A stretch of 64,000 bases of DNA. It comes from Nitrospirota bacterium. Its GTDB lineage: Bacteria; Nitrospirota; Leptospirillia; Leptospirillales; Leptospirillaceae. Below the pieces are notes generated by a model, which was given only the letters and a program-made list of their open reading frames with translations, made no database searches and was not told where the DNA came from. Below, in pieces: positions 1 through 7,886 of this stretch. Made by a program: the position numbers and the translations under genes. The stretch lies in contig JAJYYA010000031.1 in NCBI GenBank assembly GCA_021801345.1, positions 1-64,000 on the forward strand, read 5' to 3'. Within the stretch, counting starts at the first letter, position 1, and every line of letters begins with the position of its first letter.

Positions 1-363
1 GCCTTCCTGGCGATCAACATGGTGGTGGCGTGGCGGCTCTTCCATTTGACAAAGCTGGGACGGGAGATCCCCGATGCCCCCTGTACGGTCTTCTTCGAGG
101 AGGCCGAGTGGAAGGCCCTGTGCATCTACCACACCAAGAATCCCGAGCTCCCGGAGACGCCGCCCACGCTTCGGGATGCGATCCGGATGACGGCCAAGAT
201 GGGCGGGTTCCTCGGGCGCAAGGGGGACGGGGATCCTGGGACCGAAGTACTCTGGAAGGGGCTCGAGGCTCTCGAGAAGATTGCCGAGTTTTGGGAAATT
301 CTGGAGAGGATGCGCCGGGCCGGTCCCACATCTTCTGTGCACAAGCGTCGGAGATATGGGTAA
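1..363 (+). CDS. IS4-family (Tn5/IS50-type) transposase, C-terminal fragment
   Basis: The reading frame is open from the first base, so the gene begins outside the window; 120 residues are visible. The C-terminal part resembles Tn5 transposase: a PDAPCTVFFEEAEWKAL segment followed by PPTLRDAIRM and GGFLGRKGDGDPGTEVLW, the hallmark end of that DDE transposase subgroup. The three catalytic acidic residues would lie upstream and cannot be checked, so I cannot tell whether the element is intact. Just after the stop, at about 369-384, is an imperfect palindrome (CAGGT...ACCTG), but I could not define a terminal inverted repeat or target duplication. The element lies directly upstream of bioD. Confidence 0.8.
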   Translation, partial: AFLAINMVVAWRLFHLTKLGREIPDAPCTVFFEEAEWKALCIYHTKNPELPETPPTLRDAIRMTAKMGGFLGRKGDGDPGTEVLWKGLEALEKIAEFWEILERMRRAGPTSSVHKRRRYG

Positions 364-516
364 AGGTCAGGTCTTAAAACCTGGAAAGCAAAGGGCGATG
401 GAAGGGAAAATGCCTGACAGAAAACGACTTGGAAGAAGAAGGAGTCCGTTTTGGAGGTCCTTGATGAAACTGTCGGAGGCCTGGCCAAACTCTGTCCGGT
501 GTTAGGGAGGGCGGGG

Positions 517-1230
517 TTGAGGCGTGGCGTATTTATCACCGGAACCGATACCGGCGTCGGCAAAACCTGGATCGGGACGGCATTGGTGCGCCTTCTTTCC
601 GGGTCTGGAGTCGCGGTTCGTCCGCGCAAGCCTGTAGAATCTGGTTGTCCCAATGGCAACGGTGGATTGATTTCTCAGGATGGGGCGGCCTACCATGCGG
701 CGACGGGGATGGGGGAACCCCTGGGGCAGATTAGTCGCTTCCTCTTGGGTGCGGCCCTCTCCCCCGAGCGTGCGGCGGCCCTTCAATGCGTGGAGATCCG
801 AATGGGGGAGGTCGTTGCGGCGTGCCTCAATGGTGTTCAGGAGAATGATTTTCTGCTGGTGGAAGGGGCGGGAGGGTTCTGCTCCCCATTGACGGCTGAC
901 GGTCTGAACGCGGACCTTGGCATGGCCATGGGCTTGCCGGTGCTTCTGGTGACGGCGAACCGTCTCGGGGCGATCCATCAGACGCTGGCGACGGCGGAGG
1001 CCATCACCCGGCGCGGCCTGACCCTGGCTGGAGTGGTTCTCAATGAAGTGACCCCTGTCCAAGACTCCCGGATGGATAACGCAACCGACCTCTCCCGCTG
1101 GCTCGTGCGGGAGATCATTTCGATCAGGCACTGTCCCGGTCGGGGGATTTTCTCTTCGAATCGGCTCTTCACCGGCCTTTCGGGGTTGGCGGCCCGGTTG
1201 GCCCAGGGTTCGAATATGAAAGATGTCTAG
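517..1230 (+). CDS. bioD: Dethiobiotin synthetase
   Basis: Predicted to close the ureido ring of dethiobiotin from 7,8-diaminopelargonate, CO2 and ATP in the cytoplasm, the penultimate step of biotin synthesis. Seen: P-loop GTDTGVGKT at residues 9-17, a KPVESG segment, the VEGAGG motif, and ANRLGAIHQT near the middle. I chose the TTG at 517 because AGGGAGG lies six bases upstream and the protein then starts right before the P-loop strand, giving 237 residues, normal for the family. An upstream TTG at 451 would add 22 unsupported residues. No other bio gene is visible, so this is an isolated bioD beside a transposase remnant. Confidence 0.9.
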   Translation: MRRGVFITGTDTGVGKTWIGTALVRLLSGSGVAVRPRKPVESGCPNGNGGLISQDGAAYHAATGMGEPLGQISRFLLGAALSPERAAALQCVEIRMGEVVAACLNGVQENDFLLVEGAGGFCSPLTADGLNADLGMAMGLPVLLVTANRLGAIHQTLATAEAITRRGLTLAGVVLNEVTPVQDSRMDNATDLSRWLVREIISIRHCPGRGIFSSNRLFTGLSGLAARLAQGSNMKDV

Positions 1231-1446
1231 AGAAAGACGAGCCGTTCTCTGGCGGAGGAGGGCTATCCGGGTCTTGCGAAAAGGAATTGGAACCCGAACC
1301 GGAGCGCGCCGATATCAGAGACAGAACCATGCCGCCGGTTTCTCCGAAGACGTGTTGGAAAAGGAACCGGCCTCTACAAAAAACTTCAGGTCATCCAACG
1401 GAACGACTATCCGGAACAGTGAAGCATTATTCGTAAAAACAAGCCT

Positions 1447-2454
1447 ATGAATCCGGAAAGACTCTCGGAAGACGACATACAAGCTGCTGTTGCACTGTTG
1501 CGTGCGGGCGAAACAGTCGCATTTCCGACAGAGACTGTCTACGGCCTTGGGGCGGATGCCGGAAACCCGCTTGCCCTACAGAAAATCTTCTGGATCAAGG
1601 GCCGGCCGGCTGATCATCCACTGATCGTTCATATTGCCGATGTCTCCCATCTGGACCTGTGGGCGGAGAGCATTCCCGGAGCGGTATGGCGTCTGGCCGA
1701 GCGCTTCTGGCCGGGTCCCCTGACCTTGATCCTGCCCCGGCGGAGCGATGTGCCGAAGGAGGTAAGCGGCGGCCAGGATACCATCGGCCTTCGCATACCT
1801 GATCATCCGGTCGCGCTCTCGTTGTTGCGCGCCTTCGGTAGGGGAATTGCCGGGCCTTCGGCCAACAGGTTCGGGCGGGTGAGCCCAACCACGGCACAAC
1901 ATGTGCGCGATGGCCTGGGATCCAAAGTGGGAATGGTTCTGGAGGGGGGGACGTGCCGCGTCGGCGTGGAATCCACCATCGTCAGCCTGGTGAATGGAAA
2001 TGCGGTTCTGTTGCGCCCTGGAGGGATAGACCGCGAGGAAATCGAAGAGACCCTCGGTCAGAAAGTATGCTCAGGCATTTCCGGTTCCTGCAATGCGCGA
2101 GTCCCTGGCATGCTGGCTTCGCATTACGCTCCCGAGACGCCCCTTGAAATCTATCCGGGGGGCTTCTTGGGGCATCGGGCGCTTCAATTGGTCTGGCAGG
2201 GCTGCAAAGTCGCCGTGTTGAAACTGGGCGAAGACGGAGAACGCTTCGAAAGCCGCAGGATCATCACCGTTTGCATGCCTCGATCTGCGGCCGAGTACGG
2301 TCGCGTGCTCTATTCGACTCTGCATCGCCTCGACCGGGCCGGCTTCGACCGTCTTCTGATGGAAGCGCCTCCCGTTACGCCCGAATGGGTGGCAGTCAAT
2401 GACCGAATACAGCGAGCCGCTCACGACACGGTCAAGGAAAAAAAATCCGGGTAA
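1447..2454 (+). CDS. tsaC: Threonylcarbamoyl-AMP synthase (Sua5/YrdC family)
   Basis: Makes threonylcarbamoyl-adenylate from threonine, bicarbonate and ATP, the first step of the t6A modification at position 37 of ANN-decoding tRNAs. The N-terminal YrdC domain shows FPTETVYGLGADA near residue 27 and the family segments TIGLRIPDHP and GPSANRFG. A linker PGMLASHYAPETPL near residue 220 and a further C-terminal domain of about 100 residues make this the longer Sua5 form (335 residues), not the short TsaC form. A 216-base gap separates it from bioD, in which I see no gene. It is probably transcribed apart from the dcw cluster, which has its own promoter downstream. Confidence 0.9.
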   Translation: MNPERLSEDDIQAAVALLRAGETVAFPTETVYGLGADAGNPLALQKIFWIKGRPADHPLIVHIADVSHLDLWAESIPGAVWRLAERFWPGPLTLILPRRSDVPKEVSGGQDTIGLRIPDHPVALSLLRAFGRGIAGPSANRFGRVSPTTAQHVRDGLGSKVGMVLEGGTCRVGVESTIVSLVNGNAVLLRPGGIDREEIEETLGQKVCSGISGSCNARVPGMLASHYAPETPLEIYPGGFLGHRALQLVWQGCKVAVLKLGEDGERFESRRIITVCMPRSAAEYGRVLYSTLHRLDRAGFDRLLMEAPPVTPEWVAVNDRIQRAAHDTVKEKKSG

Positions 2455-2859
2455 CTGTTCAGAGGGTATGAAGGTGCCCGGATTGCTGGCAGGATGTCCT
2501 CAAGGGCAAGACCCAGCAGAACGTGTCTCATGGTTTCAGCACGCAAGTGGGAGCCAGCCTCTCTTCGATCTCATGAGCTACCCCCTCGCCCTCCGGAAAA
2601 ACGGCGTCAATATCTATCTTTCCCGGCCCCCACTCCGTCATGAAGGGCAAGGCTGTCTTCCTCTATTCCCGCAACGACTGAGCCTCCGATCCCTTCCGGA
2701 AAGCCGAATCCTCTTCCCCCTCGGGGCATGACTTCTGCGCGAGTTTCTTCCTCCAGACCTCTCAGGACCAACGGCTATCTGCGCTCTCACCCCCCCCGGA
2801 ATGTCGGTCGGGAGGGGTGAGGTTACCATTAAAAATTCAGAGTTGAAAGTGGGGAAGGA
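2455..2859. other. Intergenic region between tsaC and the mraZ promoter
   Basis: About 400 bases without a supportable gene. Short open frames run through it, but none has a ribosome site plus recognisable composition. The only clear structure is the hairpin at 2786-2821 listed separately. The stretch ends at the mraZ promoter. Confidence 0.6.
2786..2821. terminator. Strong hairpin upstream of the dcw promoter, possible terminator
   Basis: CTCACCCC (2786-2793) pairs with GGGGTGAG (2814-2821), and CCCG (2795-2798) pairs with CGGG (2809-2812), leaving a ten-base loop. That is twelve base pairs with one mismatch. It stands between tsaC and the dcw promoter, where a terminator would be expected, but no T-run follows on either side. 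An intrinsic terminator is therefore only a guess. Confidence 0.35.
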
Positions 2860-2887
2860 TTGACAGATGTTTTAGTCTCTCTATAAT
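2860..2887 (+). promoter_or_regulatory. Sigma-70-type promoter of the mraZ/dcw cluster
   Basis: TTGACA at 2860-2865 and TATAAT at 2882-2887 with a 16-base spacer: both hexamers match the consensus exactly. The predicted start of transcription is near 2894, about 30 bases ahead of the mraZ start codon, so the leader is very short and the MraZ-box repeats lie within it. Confidence 0.85.
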
Positions 2888-2901
2888 TGGGGGGTGATTA
2901 G

Positions 2902-2926
2902 TGGGGAAAAGTGGGGGAAAGTGGAT
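2902..2926 (+). promoter_or_regulatory. MraZ-box direct repeats (autoregulatory operator)
   Basis: Three copies spaced exactly ten bases apart: TGGGG at 2902 and 2912 and a degenerate TGGAT at 2922. Read the other way, AAAGTGG occurs at 2908 and 2918. MraZ of E. coli is known to bind TGGGN repeats with five-base spacers, and mycoplasma MraZ binds AAAGTG[T/G] repeats; both patterns fit. The repeats lie between the predicted transcription start and the ATG, so bound MraZ would cover the leader and the ribosome site. Confidence 0.75.
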
Positions 2927-3368
2927 GGCATTCTTCAGGGGACGATTTCTGCATAGTCTGGACGCCAAGGGGCGCGTGGCCATTCCGCAGCGCTTCCGGG
3001 AGTCCCTAGGGGGAGAAGAGGCGGAGATTCGCCTTGTGATGAGCGTCGACCCCGAAGGCTGTCTCGTCGTCTATCCGGAGGCCGTCTGGCGTGAGCTCGA
3101 ACAGAAGTGGGAGGCTCTTCCACAGATGAACGACGAGCTCAAAACCTATCTCCGCTTTATGGTGGGATGGGCCTCCGACGGGGCCCTTGACCGTCAGGGG
3201 CGCATTCTTGTTCCTCCTCCGCTCCGGGAGTATGCGGGGCTTGATCACGAGGTTTGGTTTGTGGGTGTCCTTCAGAACTTCGAAATCTGGAACGGAGAGC
3301 GTCTCGAAAAAGCGACCGGGAGTGACCGCGTCCGCTCTGTCACGCAGAAGCTGTCGGGGCTCTTTTGA
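2925..3368 (+). CDS. mraZ: Transcriptional regulator MraZ
   Basis: First gene of the dcw cluster; the family is a SpoVT/AbrB-like double-domain DNA-binding protein that controls its own operon. Seen: FLHSLDAKGRVAIPQRFR at the N-terminus and the matching second half SDGALDRQGRILVPPPLRE, the two swapped-hairpin repeats. I start at ATG 2925 (147 residues) because MraZ proteins begin right before the F-x-G...HSLDAKGR segment. A GTG at 2901 would place the operator repeats inside the gene. The stop overlaps the TTG of rsmH by four bases. Expected to act at the repeats just upstream. Confidence 0.93.
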   Translation: MAFFRGRFLHSLDAKGRVAIPQRFRESLGGEEAEIRLVMSVDPEGCLVVYPEAVWRELEQKWEALPQMNDELKTYLRFMVGWASDGALDRQGRILVPPPLREYAGLDHEVWFVGVLQNFEIWNGERLEKATGSDRVRSVTQKLSGLF

Positions 3369-4264
3369 CTCTCCCGGGGGAGCATCGGCCGGTCATGCTC
3401 GCCGAAACGATGGAATGGCTCGACATACAATCCAGTCAGTGGTATGTGGATGCCAATCTCGGAGGAGGGGGGCATACGCGGGCAATCCTTGAACGGGGGG
3501 GATCGGTCGTCGCCATCGACCGGGATCGGGAGGCGGTTCGACGGGCCGAAGAGACTCTTCTTCCCCTCTATCCGGGACGGCTTGAGATTCTTCGAGGAAA
3601 CAATCGGGACATGACGGCCCTCGTCTCGGAAACGGGCCATAAGGTTCTTGGGGTTCTCTTTGATCTTGGATGGTCGACTCTGCAAGGAGAAGATCCGGAG
3701 AGAGGGCTCTCCTTTTCTGAGGAAGGTCCCCTCGACATGCGCCTGGACACAAGTTCGGGGCCTACCGCCGAGGACCTTCTCGAATCCTTGTCGGAGTCCG
3801 AGCTCGAGAGCCTTTTTTCCGAAGGAGATGAACCGTTAGCCCTTCCTATCGCGAGGGCATTGGTTCAGGCCCGCCGCGAAGGACGTCTTCCCCGGACGAC
3901 CACCTCTCTTGCCGCATTTGTCTCCGGGGTCTACTACCGGAAGGGGTTCCGGCGGAGCCGGAGACATCCCGCGACCCGGGCTTTCATGGCACTCAGAATC
4001 CGGGTCAACGGGGAGTACGACAATCTCGAGGACTCTCTGTGCGGATCCCGCAAGCTCCTCGAAGACTCCGGTGGCCGCGTGATCGTTTTGAGCTTTCATT
4101 CGGGGGAGGATCGGATTGTGAAGAGACGTTTTCGCTCGTGGGTTTCGGAAGGGGCGGCTGAATTTCTCTTTCGCCGCTCTCTTTCGCCTAGCGAAAACGA
4201 GGTTTTTGAAAATCCACGGGCCCGGAGCGCCCGCATGAGAGGAGTCGTCGTTGTCCCACGATGA
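3365..4264 (+). CDS. rsmH: 16S rRNA (cytosine-1402-N4) methyltransferase RsmH
   Basis: Methylates N4 of C1402 in the 16S rRNA P site using S-adenosylmethionine. Seen: HRPVMLAETMEWL at the start, the SAM-binding VDANLGGGGHT and VVAIDRD motifs, LFDLGWST, FSEEGPLDMRLD, and the late FHSGEDRIVKR; 299 residues, slightly short of the usual 310. The TTG start at 3365 shares four bases with the mraZ stop, which suggests translational coupling. ftsL starts inside its last 14 bases. Confidence 0.94.
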   Translation: MTLPGEHRPVMLAETMEWLDIQSSQWYVDANLGGGGHTRAILERGGSVVAIDRDREAVRRAEETLLPLYPGRLEILRGNNRDMTALVSETGHKVLGVLFDLGWSTLQGEDPERGLSFSEEGPLDMRLDTSSGPTAEDLLESLSESELESLFSEGDEPLALPIARALVQARREGRLPRTTTSLAAFVSGVYYRKGFRRSRRHPATRAFMALRIRVNGEYDNLEDSLCGSRKLLEDSGGRVIVLSFHSGEDRIVKRRFRSWVSEGAAEFLFRRSLSPSENEVFENPRARSARMRGVVVVPR

Positions 4265-4541
4265 GGAGACTCTTCCCTTCTGGCGGCGACGCCCCCTGGC
4301 CTTTCTCTATTTTTTTTGCGGCATTTTGGCGCTTCTTCTTGCAATGTCCATTTCGATCGGTTCGGTCCGGATCAAGCGCCGCGTCACAACGCTTGGCCTC
4401 CAGATCCAGTCCGGAGAGTCCCGGGAAAAGTCCCTCGAAGAGGATCTTATCGCCCTCGGGCGGGAGTCGCGTCTCAGGGCCTATGCCCGGGCGAATCACC
4501 TTGAGAGAGCCCTCCCGGGAGAGGTTCTCTACGTTCCGTAA
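4251..4541 (+). CDS. ftsL: Cell division protein FtsL (FtsL/DivIC-like)
   Basis: Small bitopic septum protein expected to form a complex with FtsQ and FtsB. The 96 residues comprise a short cytoplasmic N-terminus, one membrane segment at about 16-37 (LAFLYFFCGILALLLAM), and a periplasmic coiled-coil stretch rich in Arg, Glu and Leu. Sequence conservation in this family is low, so the call rests on topology, size and position between rsmH and ftsI. TTG start 4251 has GAGAGGAG seven bases upstream and overlaps rsmH by 14 bases. Confidence 0.8.
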   Translation: MSHDEETLPFWRRRPLAFLYFFCGILALLLAMSISIGSVRIKRRVTTLGLQIQSGESREKSLEEDLIALGRESRLRAYARANHLERALPGEVLYVP

Positions 4542-4591
4542 AACAATCAGGGCGAGGGGATCACCGCAAGTCTCCCTCGAAGGCGCAGAGG

Positions 4592-6292
4592 ATGAAAACT
4601 CGGACAACCATTGCAGTGGCATGCGTCCTGATCGGATTTGCGATCGTGTTTGCCCGCCTCTTTACCCTGCAGGTTCTTGACTACCCGCTGTACCAGAGAC
4701 TTTCCCTGACAGAAAGACAGCGACTCTCTCCCCTAGAGGGTGCCCGGGGGATGATCCTGACTTCCGATGGAAAACCGCTTGCGGACAACCGGATTGTCAC
4801 AAGCCTTGCGGCCGATCCCGATCAGATCCGGAAGGCAGGAGGAGCCCGTCTTCTCGCCTTTCGACTCGCCCCGGTGCTTGGACTGACTGCTGAGACGATC
4901 GAACGGCGCTTGAGCCACCACGGGCGATTCGTCTGGTTGGCTCATGACATCAGCCCTGCGAAACGACGACTGATCGGATCTCGGGTGAGAGGTCTTTACT
5001 TCCTCCCTGAAAAACGCCGTATCTATCCCTATGGGAGGATCTTCCGACAAGTTGTGGGGGGGATACGCTCGGACGGGACGCCGACTTCGGGACTTGAAAA
5101 AGGGTACAACTCCTTTTTAAAAGGTCACCGGGGGGAACTCGTGAGAGAGGTCTCAGCCCGGGGACGATCCTATTTTCAGATGGAGTCGGAGAGTCTCGAC
5201 AGACTTTCGGGAGACACCCTTCAGACCACTCTGATCTCGAACCTCCAGTCCTATGCTCAGGATGCTCTTGATGAAGAGGTTGAGGGGACAAAGGCCCAGG
5301 GGGGAATCGTCCTTGTCATGGACCCTCGTACAGGAGCGGTTTTGGCGCTTGCCAGTCGGGGGGAGGGACGATGGGCGGGGGCCAGCCCGGGAGTCTCCAT
5401 CGTCTATGAGCCGGGATCAATCTTCAAGCTTGTAACGGCGAGTGCGGCTTTAAACGAGCATCGCGTTACGGAAGATGAAACCTTCTTTTGCTACAACGGA
5501 TCGATGCATATTCCGGGTGGGACCCTGCACGATGCCGAACCCTTGGGAACGCTGTCGTTGGGCGGAATCCTGGCCCACTCGAGCAATATCGGAATTGCCC
5601 AGGTGGCCCTTCGGCTTGGACCGGAACCCTTCGAACGTTATATCCGGGCGTTTGGTTTCGGGGCGAAAACCGGCATCGACTTTCCGGGGGAGAGTCGGGG
5701 ATTTTTCCGACCATCGCAAAGCTGGTCCCGGAGGTCGATCTATACGATCGCCATGGGCCAGGAGATCGGGGTGACCCCGATCCAGCTTGCGACAGCCGTC
5801 AGCGCAATTGCAAACGGAGGGGTCCTGATGCGCCCCTATATCGTCTCGAAGGTGATCGACCCTTCGGGAAAGGTCGTCGAACGCCATTCTCCGGTGATGG
5901 TGCGGCGGGTGATTACCCCGGAGACCTCCCGCAAGCTTCTCTCTCTTTTGACCGGCGTGGTCTCGCCAACGGGGACTGGTGCAAATGCGGCGATTACAGG
6001 CTTTGACGTTGCGGGAAAGACCGGAACTGCGGAGGTTTACGATCCGCAACGCCACGCCTATTCGAGGACGCGGACGGTCGACTCCTTTGTCGGTATTCTT
6101 CCGGCTTCCCATCCGTCCCTTGTCGTCCTCGTCGTGGTCATACAGCCTAAGGGAATCTCCTGGGGCGGGACGGTTGCGGCCCCCCTTTTCCGGAAGGTGG
6201 CGGAGATGGCTCTGGTTCACTTCAAAATCCCTGCCGGTGAAACGGGAGTGTCGACAGCGATGGCGAGAGCCGATGTCGGACTGAGGCAATAG
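4592..6292 (+). CDS. ftsI: Septal peptidoglycan transpeptidase FtsI (PBP3)
   Basis: Class B penicillin-binding protein that cross-links septal peptidoglycan. One N-terminal membrane span (about residues 7-27), then the PBP dimerisation domain and the transpeptidase domain with all three active-site motifs: SIFK (276-279, nucleophile S276), SSN (330-332) and KTGT (476-479). Length 566 is typical and no PASTA domain follows. The ATG at 4592 lies 50 bases after ftsL with AAGGCGCAGAGG just upstream. Expected to work with FtsW, encoded downstream. Confidence 0.95.
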   Translation: MKTRTTIAVACVLIGFAIVFARLFTLQVLDYPLYQRLSLTERQRLSPLEGARGMILTSDGKPLADNRIVTSLAADPDQIRKAGGARLLAFRLAPVLGLTAETIERRLSHHGRFVWLAHDISPAKRRLIGSRVRGLYFLPEKRRIYPYGRIFRQVVGGIRSDGTPTSGLEKGYNSFLKGHRGELVREVSARGRSYFQMESESLDRLSGDTLQTTLISNLQSYAQDALDEEVEGTKAQGGIVLVMDPRTGAVLALASRGEGRWAGASPGVSIVYEPGSIFKLVTASAALNEHRVTEDETFFCYNGSMHIPGGTLHDAEPLGTLSLGGILAHSSNIGIAQVALRLGPEPFERYIRAFGFGAKTGIDFPGESRGFFRPSQSWSRRSIYTIAMGQEIGVTPIQLATAVSAIANGGVLMRPYIVSKVIDPSGKVVERHSPVMVRRVITPETSRKLLSLLTGVVSPTGTGANAAITGFDVAGKTGTAEVYDPQRHAYSRTRTVDSFVGILPASHPSLVVLVVVIQPKGISWGGTVAAPLFRKVAEMALVHFKIPAGETGVSTAMARADVGLRQ

Positions 6293-6350
6293 TCAGAAAT
6301 ATTGAAGCTCTTGAACATCTTCAGAAAATCTGGTGCTGGAAGGGGGCGTG

Positions 6351-7886
6351 ATGGCGTTGGCGGAAAGCGAATACGGGCAGGGAGGGGAATGGATTGTTCG
6401 CCATCTTCCCCCCCCGCTGACCGGAACCCTCCCGGAACGTCTTTTCGGTTTGTCCGACGACAGTCGGACGGTGGGTCCCGGAAGCCTTTTTCTTCTTAGA
6501 GTCGAGGGAGAGTTCGAGAGAAAATATCTTGACGAGGCGATCAGAAAGGGTGCGGCCCTTCTGGTGGTCTCCCGAAAACATCTTCCCGGAGTCCTGGAAA
6601 GGCGGGGGGAAGTCGGGTCACACCTTCCTGTGTGTGTAGTGGAAAACATTCAGGAGGCCACGGGCGTGATCGCCTCCGCCTGGTGGGGAAATCCGAGTGC
6701 GGAACTATCGGTCGTCGGAGTCACGGGGACAAATGGAAAGACGACATCGAGTTTTCTTGTTCGCAGTATTCTTGAGTCTGCCGGACGGAGGACGGGACTT
6801 ATCGGGACGGTCTGGTTCGATCTGGGCGGGGGCCTTTCCGAGGCGCCGCAAACGACTCCCGGAGCCCTTACGCTCCAGAGGGCCTTCCGGCAATCTCTCG
6901 ACAATGGTCTGGCAGGGGTCTCCATGGAGGTGTCATCCCATGCCCTGGCGCAAGACCGTGTGGCTGGAACCACCTTCTCCGCCGTCCACTTCACCAACCT
7001 CACCCGGGACCACCTCGACTACCACAAGAGCTTCGAGGAGTACTTCCAGGCAAAGTCACGCCTCATTAACTGGATAAATCCGGACGGAACGATGCCGCCA
7101 GCCGTAATCAACACCGACGATCCTTACGGAGAAAGACTGACCAAAGAGGTTGGCCGAAAAGGAGGTCGGAGGGTTCTGACCTACGGCCATGCCAAAGATC
7201 GATCTATCTATCCCGACAAAATCAAAATCTCTCTCGACGGAATCGAGGGGAGTCTCGTGGTGCCAGGGGGACGGATCCGCATTGAGTCGCACCTTCCGGG
7301 AGACTTCAATCTCCAGAACATCATGGGCGCCGTGGGATGTGCCCTGGCAACCGGCATCTCCCCCCGCGCGATCGAAGAAGGAATCCGTTCTCTTTCCGGG
7401 GTCCCTGGACGCTTCGAGCGGGTCAATCCCGGCGGAAAGTTTGCGGTGATCGTAGACTACGCCCATACCGACGATGCCCTGAAAAATGTGATCACGGCAC
7501 TGCGTCCTCTGACTCCCGGACGAGTGATTACTGTTTTTGGGTGCGGCGGTGACAGGGACAGGGGGAAGCGGCCCCGAATGGGACGGGTGGCGGGAGATCT
7601 CTCGGATCTCGTCGTTGTGACATCCGACAACCCGCGGACGGAAAATCCCGATGACATTATCGACGAGATCGAGCCAGGGATCCGGGAAAGTGGACGGGAG
7701 TACTATCGGGAAGTGGACCGGCGGACTGCCATTGCCCAGGCCCTTTCGCTTGCAGCGCCCGGTGATGCTGTACTGATTGCCGGAAAGGGCCACGAACCTT
7801 ACCAGATCATCGGACGAGAAAAAAGTCATTTCGATGATCGTGAGACCGCCCGAGAGATACTTTCTTCGTTGGATCAGAAAAAGTGA
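6351..7886 (+). CDS. murE: UDP-MurNAc-L-Ala-D-Glu:meso-diaminopimelate ligase MurE
   Basis: Adds the third amino acid to the peptidoglycan precursor in the cytoplasm. Seen: P-loop GVTGTNGKTT, the TTPGALTLQ segment, SSHALAQDR, LTRDHLDYH, the central VDYAHTDDAL, and DNPR in TSDNPRTENP. DNPR is the motif that marks ligases specific for meso-DAP rather than lysine, consistent with a Gram-negative wall. I start at ATG 6351 (511 residues) because GGAAGGGGG precedes it at proper spacing; a GTG at 6333 would add six residues. The stop overlaps murF by four bases. Confidence 0.95.
   Translation: MALAESEYGQGGEWIVRHLPPPLTGTLPERLFGLSDDSRTVGPGSLFLLRVEGEFERKYLDEAIRKGAALLVVSRKHLPGVLERRGEVGSHLPVCVVENIQEATGVIASAWWGNPSAELSVVGVTGTNGKTTSSFLVRSILESAGRRTGLIGTVWFDLGGGLSEAPQTTPGALTLQRAFRQSLDNGLAGVSMEVSSHALAQDRVAGTTFSAVHFTNLTRDHLDYHKSFEEYFQAKSRLINWINPDGTMPPAVINTDDPYGERLTKEVGRKGGRRVLTYGHAKDRSIYPDKIKISLDGIEGSLVVPGGRIRIESHLPGDFNLQNIMGAVGCALATGISPRAIEEGIRSLSGVPGRFERVNPGGKFAVIVDYAHTDDALKNVITALRPLTPGRVITVFGCGGDRDRGKRPRMGRVAGDLSDLVVVTSDNPRTENPDDIIDEIEPGIRESGREYYREVDRRTAIAQALSLAAPGDAVLIAGKGHEPYQIIGREKSHFDDRETAREILSSLDQKK

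Noticed and set aside
1223-1450. 75-codon frame between bioD and tsaC
   Set aside because: Arg-rich shadow-like composition, starts within bioD, no family or ribosome site.
2399-2731. Open frame of 110 codons after tsaC
   Set aside because: Overlaps tsaC, lacks a ribosome site and any recognisable composition.
2901-2924. GTG 2901 as an earlier mraZ start
   Set aside because: It would put the MraZ-box repeats inside the coding region and add eight residues not typical of the family; ATG 2925 fits better.
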